NCBI GenBank assembly: GCA_031763025.1
Contig: JASSKH010000016.1
Span: 4,712,001 to 4,776,000 of the forward strand
Reading direction: 5' to 3'
From: Macrocystis pyrifera
Lineage: Eukaryota; Sar; Phaeophyceae; Laminariales; Laminariaceae
Length of the DNA stretch: 64,000 nt
A program made the translations under genes and the position numbers. Positions within the stretch are counted from its first letter, which is position 1. Every line of letters begins with the position of its first letter. Shown one piece after another: positions 1 through 11,900 of the stretch. The notes below the pieces were generated by a model. It did no database searches. It saw only the letters and a list, made by a program, of their open reading frames with translations, and was not told the DNA's origin.

Positions 1-259
1 TCTACAATCACAGGGTTGAGAAAGTGGGTAGCACGACTGTTGTACGAGACAGTAGGGTGACTATAGAGTACTACTACCAGGTACCTGGTTCATGGCTATA
101 GGCTACTGTAATACCACTGCCGTGGGCACGAGCACGAAACAAGGCGGGCATGCCCAATGACCAGTGACTGACGTGGCGGAGGACGTGGCCAACCCAACGG
201 ATCACCAGCACCTACCACAGCGAGCAGATCAAGCGCGTTGGGTCAACCTTGCCACCTAC

Positions 260-519
260 ATACAGCTCCTTGTCGCTGTCGAAATGAGACCACGCGACTG
301 CTCCATCAACAACATCTCTTGAGGTAGACTCACCGACTCTTGAATCTCCGAGATGTCTGAGGGAACGTACTCCGGAAACAAGCCCAAGCGACTGCTGCTT
401 GTGATGCTGCTACTGCTGTGTGATCCAGCTGGCCTCCACCTAGCACGCCCTACATGGACACCGCTGTAGTAGAAAGCCGGCACGCCAGGCAACAGCGAGA
501 GTAGAAGAAGAGGCCTCAT
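260..519 (-). CDS. Possible plastid-targeted protein, first exon only
   Basis: The first in-frame ATG (517-519) opens a leader of the form MRPLLLLSLLPGVPAF. This is a short hydrophobic signal peptide ending in a PAF motif, followed by a Ser/Arg-rich stretch. That is the bipartite presequence of stramenopile plastid proteins, where a Phe at +1 of signal cleavage is required. Reading continues for about 86 codons to a GTAGGTGG donor after position 260. The rest of the gene would lie in the last 259 bases or beyond the window. I recognise no mature domain, so the function is unknown. It is divergent from the RING/B-box gene starting at 762. A chance open frame is the main alternative. Confidence 0.4.
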
Positions 520-761
520 AGCACAAACCACGCAACTGTCCCTGCACAGCGAGAGCGTCTCGCCCTATACAGTAGCTCCCAGCTTCCTGAGGCACACGGG
601 TTTCGAGTCTTCGCTGCGGCATTTGTGTCGGTTCGGGAGATAGAATGCGGCGTTATATAATCAAGCCGCTTATATTTAGCTCCACGCGCTGTCGGTGCGT
701 CGCTGCGTCGTTGCGTGGGCGCGGGCCTGTTAGTTGCCAGTTGCCAGTCCCTGGCGGTTTG
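520..761. promoter_or_regulatory. Putative shared promoter between divergent genes
   Basis: These 242 bp separate the predicted starts of the left-edge plastid-protein exon (-) and the RING/B-box gene (+). Both 5' UTRs and promoters must lie here if both models are right. A TATA-like stretch, TTATATAATC, is at 653-662. The spacing is seen; promoter function is inferred. Confidence 0.3.
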
Positions 762-3584
762 ATGACCATCAACGACAAGAGCAGCTCCGGCAATCTTCTC
801 GACTGTCCGTTGTGTGGCAATCCCTTCGAAGCACCGCCAAGGTGATACTCAGTCCGTGTATGAGTATCGCAGATGCTACTCGAATACACTGAAACGGCTC
901 CCGACAACCATACTGACACTATGGCTCGTAGCCCCCAACCCTGTATCCTTGTATCATACCTGGCCTGGCTTGCCTGCTCGGGGTGCCTGGTGCCTGGTAC
1001 ATAATTCGCTAGTTGCGATACTATCATCCTTTTGACCCTCTCACGTTCTCAAGGAGGCACAGACTTGTACACATACAACCTCACCACATGAACCCTACTC
1101 ACATAGCCACCACTTGCTGTTTGTCGTCCTGTCCTGCCTTGTGTGAAGTTGAGATGAGACTGTTCTCTATTCTCTACGAGTCCTCTAGAATCCCGAAGCC
1201 CGAACCAACGCGATGAACGGTTGACATATTGGCAACTGGGTGGAAAACTAAATCAGTCGGCGGCATGTATATTTCTCCTTCTCCCTCGAACCTCTCGGTG
1301 CCGTGTCATCCACAGAACGCTTTAGTTCCCTGTCTAAACCTCGCACTGTGCTCAACTGTATATTTCGGTGTCAGGAACAGCGGTGGAGATGTCGGGATTG
1401 ATTTATCTTTTTCTCACGTTCCGAAGATACTGGCCGGCTGCTTACACACCATCTGCCAATCGTGCGCAGAGGAAGCGCTCCAACGTTCTGATGTTCCGTC
1501 AGCGATCCCTTGTCCGGTGTGCCGCCTTGTGACGACTGGGATATCGAGCACCGACGTTCTCACCAATAACGTAGTCGTCTTGCAAGATATCCAGCGGCGG
1601 TCCAAGCACTGCGACTACTGTGACGACGTGGTCGACGCCTCTCATCGCTGCATCGAATGCAAGAGTTTGCTGTGTTCTTTTCACGTCAAAGCACATGCTC
1701 GGTCCCGTGGTACGAAATCACATAACATATTTCAACTGCGTGGAGGCAACCGCGGCGTCGGGGCCGCAGCGACTGGGGTCGTACGCCATCTTCCGATAGC
1801 ATGCCCTCGTCACGCTGGGGTTCCGGCCAAACTGTTTTGCTCCGAGCCCTGTGGGGTACTGATGTGTCATGACTGCAGCGTCGTCGACCACTCCGGACAC
1901 ACAATTTTTCTAGCTGACTCCGAGGAGGTGGAGGTGATTCACCGCACAGGACTCACCCGACGAGTGATCAACCTGGGGCACAGGTACAGTTCCTCGTACG
2001 AAATCTTGATGTGGCCCTCCTAGGTCAACCATGCCCGTGCAAATAGGTCAGTCGTATGTGAATATGGTGAAAACCACGCAAACCCAGGACAGCCTGTAGT
2101 CGCGGCACAACATCAGCAACCAATGTATCTGCCTCAACATCCACGTAAGCTATTGCAGTGTACCAGGAAAATCGTAGTTAGAAACAGGAAAGCTGGTCCG
2201 GCTGGGTTGCCAGTTTGGGGAATCGGTTCGTTCTGCACTAACTTCGTTTTTTAGCGACACTCGAGCTTCTCTTTCTTTATATATCAACCTTGATTACTTA
2301 GAGCTCAGTTTCTTTTCGTTTTTTAGCGACACTCGAGCTTCTCTTTCTTTATATCTCAACCTTGATTACTTAGAGCTCAGTTTCTTAGTGCATACCATGC
2401 ACTGCAGTAGCGAATCCATAATCATGGTTGCCATACGCACTTGCAGTGCTCACGACCGGGCGCTCCATATCATCAATGCCCAGGTTGGCGGAAGTGCAGG
2501 GCGCCGTGGAAGCTGTGCAGGCGGTGAAAACCGGAGTGGAGCAGAGCACAAAGATGGCAGAAAAAGCTGCAGCACAGGTTTTCGCCAACCTTCGCCGGGC
2601 CATCGATTTCAGAGAGAAAGTCATGCTAAAGGTAGATACAGCAGTAGTACTACGTCTTTGGGTCGGCTACCATGTTTATTTCAGGCTTGAATTAGCGACC
2701 GTATATACTTTTGTGCTACCCGAATGGGATCCTTGCGCAACCTTTTCGCGCAAAGTACGCTCAAAGAAATCATGTCTCCAAGATATAGGAGGACAACGAG
2801 AACGACGAAAACGTTGCAGACACGGCAACGACTAGATAACTCTATTGCGCGATTATTTGTCTCGCAGAATTTGCGCGGTGCTCGGGCCAGCAAGACTCAG
2901 GATTTGAACGCACAATTGGCGGCTCTGGAACAGCTGGCTCGCGCCTACACTACAGCCATGGAAACGACGGGCGTGTGCTTGGAAAAATTACGAAGCGATC
3001 AGCTGCTGGCAATGGAGCCAGACTTACGCAAGTGTATGGACAACCATGAGACAAATTTCCAGTCGCTGACGCTCGATCCTTGCGTGGACGACCACGTTGA
3101 GTTTGCGCACGATCGTAATGTCGCTAACGCCCTTCGCATGGGAATTTCCAAGCACGGCTGCCTTACATCTATCAACGCCGGTCTCCAGAACGACCCAGAC
3201 AAAAAAGAGCAGCCTCCAGAAGAGGTTGCCTGTTCGGCGACCCGCGATATACATTTTACGCTCGCAGCAGTCGCCGGACCCAGCACAACAAAAGCAAATG
3301 CGATTCCTTCCGACATCGTGGTCGTCGAGATGAGGAGCGGTTCAGAACAAAAATTCTTGAAGGACGGAATCGAGGGCCCCGTGATCGGAAGAGTAGTGCT
3401 ACACACGAGGCTCCAAGGCACCAAGTACCTGACGTACGAGTCCGAGCATTTCTTCGAATCTCTGTCCCATGAGGTTTTGAGCGATGAAGAGCAGTCATTC
3501 TCCGATGGCATTCCGACTGTCCGGCTTACCAAAACATTCCGTGTTTCAGGTCGGAACGAGGCGAGCCGAACCTCCCTTAGGTAA
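762..3584 (+). CDS. RING finger / double B-box / coiled-coil (TRIM-like) protein
   Basis: Likely an E3 ubiquitin ligase of the RBCC class. Exons by motif and phase: 762-841, 1381-1983, 2484-2631, 2901-3584; they join without phase conflict to 505 codons including the stop. Exon 1 carries the first zinc pair (CPLC). Exon 2 carries CLHTICQSC and CPVC, completing a C3HC4 RING. It then holds a B-box 1 (CDYC, CIEC, His pair) and a B-box 2 (CPRH, CHDC, HSGH). Exon 3 and early exon 4 are Ala/Glu/Lys-rich and predicted coiled coil (AEVQGAVEAVQAVK, LNAQLAALEQLA). The last ~180 residues match nothing I recognise. The loop between the first and second Cys pairs is long (about 28 residues), partly from the exon 2 start chosen by phase. 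The frame could also splice out at the GTAATG over the final stop and extend further. Confidence 0.78.
2245..2388. repeat. 72-bp tandem duplication inside the RING/B-box gene intron
   Basis: Two adjacent copies of a 72-bp unit start at 2245 and 2317. They begin with CGTTTTTTAGCGACACTCG and end near GAGCTCAGTTTC. They differ at about one position (ATATATC against ATATCTC), so the duplication is recent. They sit in the intron between exons 2 and 3. Confidence 0.9.
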
Positions 3585-4742
3585 TGTTTCTAGTTTTTTT
3601 TGGCTGGGCGCGATTTCCCTCGGGGAATATTTGTTCACACTCCAGAATTATTGGAGCCTGTCTTGTGACCACGGACTAGATTGTGGCGACGGGACAACGC
3701 GAAAACAACAGCAGCTAAACTGTACCGTACCAAATATACAAATAGCAAATATGATGCACCGGTATTGCAGAACCGTCGTAATAAGGACCACCGATCCCTC
3801 CCTGTAGCGCCCCACCGACCACGGGTCCCTCCTTTCCTGTGGCGCCCCACATCGAGGCTAACTCAAATTCTCTACATCTTAAAACACACGCTTGGACTGA
3901 ACACGACGCCGAAAACAATATCCCAAAACCCTTCACGTAGTTCGCAACATCTGCATTCCTCTGAAACAGCAACTCGTGAAGAGCAATCAACGAGTGTCCG
4001 GCGACACTTACCCCTTGCCCACTTTACTGGCGTGGCCGGTAACACAATGCTGTCGCGGATGCTCCCGCGTCATACCCTTGGCCACTGCAAAGGTCTATTA
4101 ACAGCAACGACACCGACCGCAGCCCGTGCTATCGCGGATGCTCTCGCGCCATACCTTGACCAATACAAACATCTAGCAACGACACCGATCGCAGCGCGCA
4201 GGGCGTTTGCCGTATCAGGTGTTCCCAATACCTAGCCTCAGAGCAACGCCTCGAGTTAAAAACTTCGACAAAGCTTATGACCAGTTGATTTGTCGGCTTT
4301 CGACAGGCGCCGTAGAATCGCATAATCCATTCAGTGACGGTTCCAATAGAAGGAAATACTATACACATGCCAACAGAAGGCAATACTGTACACATGCAAC
4401 CAAACCAACCAAAACCTACCACGAAAAAAAAAAGGCACACGGTGCGGATGCCGTAGGCGGTTACAAAACTAAAAATGAAAACTAGGGCTTTCGATGCAGG
4501 CAGCAGTACTCTCGCCCCTTAAAAACTGAAAAACCTTCTCCACAAATGCTTACGCGTTCAAAGGTTCGTTGTCCTGAGTGTCGGGGGTGTCTCCCGCGCC
4601 TTCGTGGTTGGTCACTTGTACCACCACCCTTCGGTTGCCCCTCACGCGTACTTTCCGCGGCCGAGGAACTTGTATCCTAGCGGCCATCGACTTTTCCGCG
4701 TAGTGCACAACAGCTTCGGAACCAATAATGGTCGTCCTCGTG
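3585..4742. other. Intergenic stretch with small repeats
   Basis: No gene is supported between the RING/B-box gene and the copper transporter. It contains a roughly 65-bp dispersed repeat (3618-3685, second copy near 44905-44980). It also holds two diverged ~80-bp tandem units at 4048-4200 sharing the cores TCGCGGATGCTC and GCAACGACACCGA, and two ~27-bp units at 4348-4402 sharing GAAGG(A/C)AATACT and ACACATGC. Open frames here are short and unlike any family. Confidence 0.5.
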
Positions 4743-7700
4743 TCAGTGGCAGCCCCGCATCGCTTCGGGCAAAGCGTGAGTGCCCCATATCCAGAATCCA
4801 ATGGCCTCTACAGGATAAAAGTGGAAGGAGAGAGGAGGAGGGTGATTCGCGGTGGGGACGGTATGATAGCTAACGTGGTACACTACACTGCGTAATACAT
4901 CAACCTAACACCTGCTCTTTCTCTGTGCAAAACGCGGATCGATAACTGAACAAAATCACTCACCTCCAACGAGCACCGCCATGAAAAGGCCAACGTTGTA
5001 CGTCATCACCTGTAAACACATGTCGGAAAACACGAGGGATGGGCTCCTGTCAGCCTACAAATAGGCGCATGGGCCTGCGAAAATGGGAGAGCGCTTTTAG
5101 CGTCTGTGCTGCAGTCAAACGCGAATGACAGCACTACAAAGACGCAACACAGCAGATTGCCCCGCGGATTGCTGAAGCGCGTCAGGCAGTACGTAGACCG
5201 TGCGTCTAAACCAGGAAATGGGGACCTCTGATCCAACTTCTTCTTTGATACCTGGTACAATTTTGTACCTCAAACGTAAGTCTGCACACATTGGCAGTTA
5301 ACTTGCTTGCCTCGTTTCATATACAATGCATGCTTTCTCTGTCGTGTAGTTTGTGAACACATCCTTCTGTAACTTGTGCGCCCAGGTATCTCTCTATTAA
5401 TAGCATGAAGAACCAGTGACAACAGTTTCGAACCATACCAAGTAGACATGCAAACACAGCGAGGACAATATACTACTATTACGAGGGACCATAGTAAATA
5501 GGACCTACCATCTGCACAAAAACCTACACATTTCCCTATTTTGACCAACAATATTTGGTCCCCTTAATTATGGTCCCCCGAAATACGTAGGTACACCAAT
5601 GACCCTTTTGACCTGACTACAATAGAGCGGCGAGTGCCATGTTATCAAGCGTCTGTTAATAGGTTGAGCGTGAAGTAGTACGAGCATAAACACACGGCGC
5701 GCGTTTCGTGCAGCTCCTACTGTTGCGCTTCGAACACATTCCCTACCCCAGTATCCCGGGACTGCTCCGTGTGGCCGATGCTGTGATCGTCACATGCTGT
5801 TCCTCTCTGACGTTGGACAAAGGCTAATACGAACTACAGTAGGTGCAACAGTATAACCCCGAAAACTCACCACTAACATCGACAGGAGCGATAGTGCAGC
5901 TCCTAATGTTGATAGCAGGGTCCAAATGAGTCGGGGCACCAAGGCGGCGCGTTCCCTGCTAAAAACAATAGGACGGATGGCGGTTAGCTGGCGCGGCTTG
6001 CAACGCAGAGAGAACCGCAGATGAGCAAAACCCGTATTATTGGTCATCCGATAATATATCAAGCAGTACATTTGTGGAGGAAAAATAAGAAAACATATTG
6101 TAGTAGTTAAACTTCGACCACAATGCTGCAAAAGCGGGGAAAATTATTGTGGTCGCATGCACCAGGTAATCATTTATACACATTATTATACGTCTCCTAT
6201 TAATAGACGCCAGCAGCATATCATACAGTATTAATAGGATTTAATAGTGTATGGAACGTTTTACACATAAGTAGTCTACATACATATATACCGATATGCC
6301 ACGCTTTTAGGGCTGCAGTCCCGTTTGGGCAGCACAAACTACTTAGAATTTGAGTGATTGGGGGACGAACTACTTAGAATTCGAGTAATGTGTCCCCAAA
6401 ACGGGACTGCAGTTTGCTCTGAAAGGGTTAATATTGCGGTTTAGATACCTCGTACGGACTTTCCTCGATATAAAATGCTGCGTTACCACCTACGGGGGCT
6501 ATGTATGCACTGCTAACAACGACCGGACAAACTACTCGCAAGCAGGTTAGAAGCCAAGTGCTTAACTGACAACAGCATCTGCAAGAAATTTGCCCCAAGA
6601 GACTACCCAGTGTCGGGCGGGCAACGGAAATAAAGATAAATGGTGAAGTTATACCAGGCACAGCAGTACATCAAGTTTGATACACACCAGTAGGTGATGT
6701 ATGAAGTCTTAAGTAAGTCACCGAAGCACATATGCTACCAGACATATGCTACCAGGCAGTATGAAGTTTACCGCACGGCCGCTAACAGCGTGAGAGCATG
6801 CGTTAACAACATTCATCGAAATCGGCGAGTAGTGGGAATGCTGAATGAGCCCTGCGCACGGTGAAAACAAGGTATGCACCAGGGGGAAAACGCAAGACAC
6901 CTGTGACCTGTGACCGCGGCTTGTTCAGAAGGTGACCGAGCGTAAAAAGTCGAGGGAGTGTAGCTGGAAAGTAAAAGGATGAACAAAAAAACGCACGTGT
7001 CATATGTCATGTCATAGGTAGTAGGTAGAGCAAGTATGAAGCTTTATATGTACAGCAGTAGTTGGTGCCTGGTGCGTGGTACACCGTAGGGGGGAGGGGG
7101 GAAGAGTTCCTCCTGTATGTAACCACCTCGGATCTGAGTGGCGAAAGGGCGGGAGGTTGACAGAGTATTGCTGTACGACTATTTTTACGAATACTATTGC
7201 TGCTGCTGTATATATACTCACGTACAGCACTAAATAGTGCAAAAAAATAAAGGCATGGAAAAAAAGCACGAAAAAAAGGGGATTGCCTTCTGCTGACCAA
7301 CAACCTGTTAATTTTTGATGAAAACCTGTTATTTCTTGTTGGGGCAACCGGAAGGATCACGGCGGTGGAATAAACCTGGTGCCGAGTGTACTTGATAAAT
7401 AGTGGAGCAGGAGTACACAGCATACCTATATACGAGTAAAAATATAGTACGTATTAACGATCAACAGCAGTATATGAATCACTGCTGTATCACGGTTTCG
7501 ACCACAGCAGTACATGAAAGCCCAATCTACGATCTGTCGTCTAGCGTTCGCTGGGCGGTTAGGCCATGCATCAGCAAGCTTTGAGCACGGACACATCGCT
7601 GCTGTTGTAGCTACAATGCTGTCAACATGGTTCTTTTCGCACAACAAAACACTGCTGCTGCACCTCGGTGGTCATCACGTGCTAAAGTGCGGTATTGGGT

Positions 7701-8614
7701 CGACGTCGACGTGTCCAGCCGTCCAGTCCAACAGTTCGAGTGCCAGTGCTTGCGGTGATGCTGAATCTTGACTATTACCACTGCTCTAGATAAAAATTAA
7801 TACTGGTACCTGGTACGGGTGCTGCGGGTAAACGGGGTGCATTGTATGTTCGTACGTAGAGCACTATCATAATCGTACTGCGATTTCCATGCATGTCTGT
7901 AGGATGCTATTGCACGTATATGTATACACACCCTGGCGTATGCTGGTGCATACCAGGTACCTGGTAGGATATACTCGCAACAGGTTTTCCATTAGGCCCT
8001 GCTTCATCAACAGCAGCAGAGGCACGGTGAAGGCCCCACGAAACGCTTGCCGCAACTTGCTGACTGAAGGCTGCTGTTACTGCTGTACAATACCAGGTAT
8101 ACTTCGTACCGCCATCATCACATGGTAGTAATGGTAGTACTCAATACGAGTGAACTTCTCTTGTAGTACCATGAATAGCGCCCTTCAAGCACGTTCATAT
8201 AGACACCCCATGCAAAAATACAGCCGCACGTGCTTTGATATACAGCAGTAGTGCAGTACGAGTACACGAAAGAGAAACAACTGATAGATAGCAGGTTGTC
8301 GGTTTACTCATGAGTGCAACTCACGTTTGCGTCGTAGAAGAAGATGTCTCGAACCCATTCGCGTCTAGGAGGGCTGTTGTCCGAGATGCCGAGTCTGGTC
8401 TCGCCTTGGTGGGTTTTCCCCCTGACACGCAGCTGAACACCCAATGACGTGCAATTCCAAGGAAGATGATCGGAATGCACGACAGGTACAAAGACGAGCA
8501 CGAGCTGACCGTCCACCACCCGAAGAGTAGCGGGCCCACGTCGCACGAGAAGACGAAACTCATGTTCATGCTCATGTCCATGCTCATGCTGCTCATACTC
8601 ATACCATCGCTCAT
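4743..8614 (-). CDS. Ctr-type high-affinity copper transporter
   Basis: Copper(I) channel of the Ctr/SLC31 family, working as a membrane trimer. Exons on the minus strand: 8614-8325, 5958-5871, 5009-4964, 4807-4743. Junction phases agree (2, 0, 1) and give 162 residues plus a stop, a normal Ctr length. The N-terminus is methionine-rich with repeated MSM/MDM/MNM motifs for copper capture. TM1 follows (MSFVFSCDVGPLLFGWW). TM2 runs across exons 2 and 3 and carries the diagnostic MxxxM (MLV joined to VM of VMTYN). TM3 carries the GxxxG packing motif (G-E-A-I-G) across exons 3 and 4. The C-terminus is Cys-His, as in many Ctr proteins. The first intron is 2.37 kb and contains repeats. It shares its upstream region with the AP-3 beta gene. 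Plasma-membrane or vacuolar location cannot be decided. Confidence 0.92.
5479..5583. mobile_element. 105-bp TA-flanked MITE, copy 1
   Basis: A short near-palindromic element lying in the second intron of the copper transporter. The left end is TTACGAGGGACCATAGTAAA; the right end is the imperfect complement (ATTATGGTCCCCCGAAA). TA dinucleotides flank both sides (5477-5478 and 5584-5585). Length and inner sequence match the copies at 15990, 32382 and 37846. There is no coding capacity, so it would need a transposase elsewhere. A Tc1/mariner-like origin is inferred from the TA target. Confidence 0.85.
6300..6431. mobile_element. Palindromic repeat with GCAGTCCCGTTTTGGGGAC-type arms
   Basis: Inverted arms containing CTGCAGTCCCGTTTGGG (left) and CCCCAAAACGGGACTGCAG (right) enclose two internal copies of CTACTTAGAATT(T/C)GAGT. 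A related, more compact palindrome lies at 32003-32095, and several single-arm relics occur elsewhere (around 9740, 11450, 16100, 39420, 45680). It is a probable non-autonomous element inside the copper transporter's first intron. Confidence 0.65.
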
Positions 8615-8945
8615 ATCTATGGCTAAATGGTCTGATAGCTTTGCTTCGCTTCGCTTCGCTCGCAGTCTCGGTTGGGTTGGGCTTGTGATTGATCACGCAA
8701 GGCTGAAAACTGAAAACAAACCTGTGACCAAAATTGAAAATTGGAAAATATGGAGTCTCAGCAGCCCCTTTCAAAGTAGGCCTTCCTTGCAAAATCAACT
8801 CCAATCTTACCACATTTTGTTCGTTCGTTGTTCCGTGCTTCTGCAGTTCGTGTCTCGACTTCCGGTGGCAGGGCAACCCCAGCTGCGGAGCTTGAAGCCG
8901 CTGGATTTGAGTCGGACGCATATCTTCGGCAGGAACGGCCGAGAA
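8615..8945. promoter_or_regulatory. Bidirectional promoter region, copper transporter / AP-3 beta
   Basis: The 331 bp between the two predicted ATGs are the only room for both transcription starts. They include a short TTCGCTTCGCTTCGCT repeat near 8643-8658. No clear TATA box is visible. The head-to-head arrangement is seen; co-regulation is inferred only. Confidence 0.4.
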
Positions 8946-11900
8946 ATGACGAGCAAGATGGCAGCTCTGCAGGGAGAGGCGCACTTTTTCGAGGAGTCCA
9001 TGAACCCAGGAAAAGTAAAAGAATACCTCAGCAGGCCGAAGGTGAGGTACCGATTTGCCTGCGTGGTTCGGCGCAAGCCTGCGGAGAACGCGTCGTATGT
9101 TGGGTGGAATTCTACTGTACAAACTTGCTATGCGTGCCCAGGGCAATACAGCACAATGCTGTAGGCTTTCGTAGGGCTACTTGGCGGCCACCACGGATTG
9201 TGTTTGCATGGGTACTGCTTCATTTTTTTGCAGTGCTTCAGGTCTTCGCAGCCGACCAGTATATGCGTGACCTCATCCTACCGCTCTCTACCCAAGAAGC
9301 GCTTGCGAGAGGCAACTTGTGGTATTAATAGATTAATAGTATGTACTGACGTGCTGGTGACTTGCTAACACAGGACATCGATAAGCTCAAGGGAATGAAA
9401 TGGCTCCTGGCGATGGTCAGTAAGGGTCGAGACGTGAGTGAGTTCTTCTCAGATGTGGTGAAGAACATGGCGGTTCGCTCGGTGGAGGTGAAGAAGATGG
9501 TGTATATATACTTAGTCCACTACGCCGACAACGACTCGCAGTGCCGCGAGCTGGCGCTTCTATCGATCAACTCTTTCCAGAACGACCTCCGAGGCTCCAA
9601 TCAGGTGCGCGGAGAGTGGTCTGTAACCGCGATGTTGCCCACAGGCATTATTCCCCACAGTTAGAAGCTACGAATATGCACCAGCAGGCATGTCCAATCC
9701 TTGCTCTACGTGTACTTCTAAAATGGTCCTGTTCTACAGTAGTAATTTCAAGTATTTGTCCCCGAAACGTAGGTGCGGTTACCAAAGGGTGGTTCCTTTT
9801 CTCATCTTGAGCGGTAGCAGTCAGCAGTGCATATTGTTTCATGTTTCCACATGTGCTATTAGACGTCTGTATAAGACACGTGCAACAACAGTTGTTCCAA
9901 TGTCTCTCGCCTTTTTCGCCTCTCGCCCGCAGCTGATCAAAGCGCTTGCCCTGCGCGTAATGACGAGCATCCGCGTTCCGGATATCATCCAGATACAGCT
10001 GGTGAGTTTTGCGTTCAAGCTTGAAATGTTCATGAGGTTCCGTGTGCATGCTACAAACAGTATTAATAGTAGCTCTCAAACTCATACGTACGGTGCTGAA
10101 CGAGGAAGCAGCTTTCGACAGCAGTACTTCGGCCAGAAATCCTCCCACAGCAGGGTTTGCGTTCGTCGACCGTTCTTGACATGGATGGATGCGCCGATGC
10201 ACAGTGTTATGGAAATGTTAGCACATGACCATGTTTGTGTCAATGTTCAAGTAGCACCGCTCTTGTGTCGTAGATCATAGTCTATGTACCGTTTCGGCTT
10301 GTAACGTATATTTTGCGGAGGAATATGCGCGGCGGCGGGGAGCATTCGACAGAACGTATCTCGCAGTCTATATGCGTCATATCATGCATGCTCTCTATCT
10401 TCGTTTGTTCATCTTGGTTCATCTTGAACCGTCTTGGTTCGTAATCCACCCTCGATCGGCCGGTCAATGTCAATCGGTCGACCTCTTCTTTTGCTCTTGG
10501 TTCACCACTGGATGGTACTGATTGTAGAGAGCCGATGTACTAAAAATGAGGATCGGAACGTTTAACCATGACGATGATGATCGTCGCCAGCCAAAGTCGT
10601 ACAAGAAAACAAAACAATAACCACGCAATACCCGTGCGCCCCACACCCTTCCGAACACGTCCAGCTGGCCGTTCGCGACTGCGCGTCCGACAGCTCTCCG
10701 TACGTCCGCAAATGCGCAGCGAACGCCATCCCTAAGATTTTCGTGCTCGATCCAGACCAGGGTCCTCAGCTGTGGCAAGTGAGTTATATATTTCACCCCT
10801 GGCGCAAGAGAATTCCAAGCGTTTAACCGTCTCGTGATGCAACGGAAGCTGCGGGTTAAATGGACACACGACACGTAATCTAAACGTGGAAGGGTGGTAT
10901 AATTTTACCAATCCGCCGGAGGATTGAAAAATAAAATAAAATCAAATCAACCGTCTCGCCTCGTGTGCATGTCCAATTCTATATTTTCCGGAGTAGTACC
11001 GGCGTCAGATATCGCACCGAGGCATGATATAGCATAAGCAGGAATTCACTTCGAGTGAAGCATGCTATCCGTCTTTGGGCGTCGGAGTTGTCTCGTGACA
11101 TTACTCGACGTGGTGACTACTGACCGGTACAGGTGATGGAGAAACTTCTCAAGGACGGCAATACTATGGTGCTTGGAAGTGCGGTCGCTGCCTTCACGGA
11201 GGTGAGTTTCATAGGCACACCGCAGCTTTTCTGCACACGGTCAGTGTTCGTGGAGCACGGCAACAATGCTCAGCCAAGTTGGTCACCGAATATGGGGCAG
11301 GTCCACTGAACCGTACTCTAGTGCAGTAAAAACGGGCCCATGTGTAAATGGTACGGACGGGCCAATGTATGGCGTTTTCTCCTATTCGGTTGTGACGGTA
11401 GTGAAGTCCACCTTCACCTAAATCCTCTCGCTTCTACTAAAAAACTATCCTACACTAATTCCAAGTAGTACGTCCCGAAAAAAAGGTTTTGCAGTATCAT
11501 TAAAAAAAAAATATCACCCTTTTGGCACCCAGGTGTAGCGACAACCCCAGAGTTTTGCTCTTATTGTATCCCCCGCCTAGAAATGGAGTGAGAGCGTAGT
11601 AACAAAAGTAGAGGCAGGTGCTGTAATAGTTACTCTTGTGTCGTCACTTTTCCCCTCCGAAGGCGCTTAGCGCCTTAGAACTGCAGTCACCTTTTGAGGA
11701 TGTTAGATACATGGGCACAATAAGCTCTTGTCCATTAGTCAGTGCTGATCAAGGTTCGAATCCCCCCGTGGTTTGTACTCCTTGGCCTTTTTCAAGAGCG
11801 TGCACACCCATGGTATGACGTTGACATTCTCAAGGCGAGAAGATGCATCATATTATCGTTTACTCGAGCATCCGCCATCGCAACAGCTGGAGACCATTGT

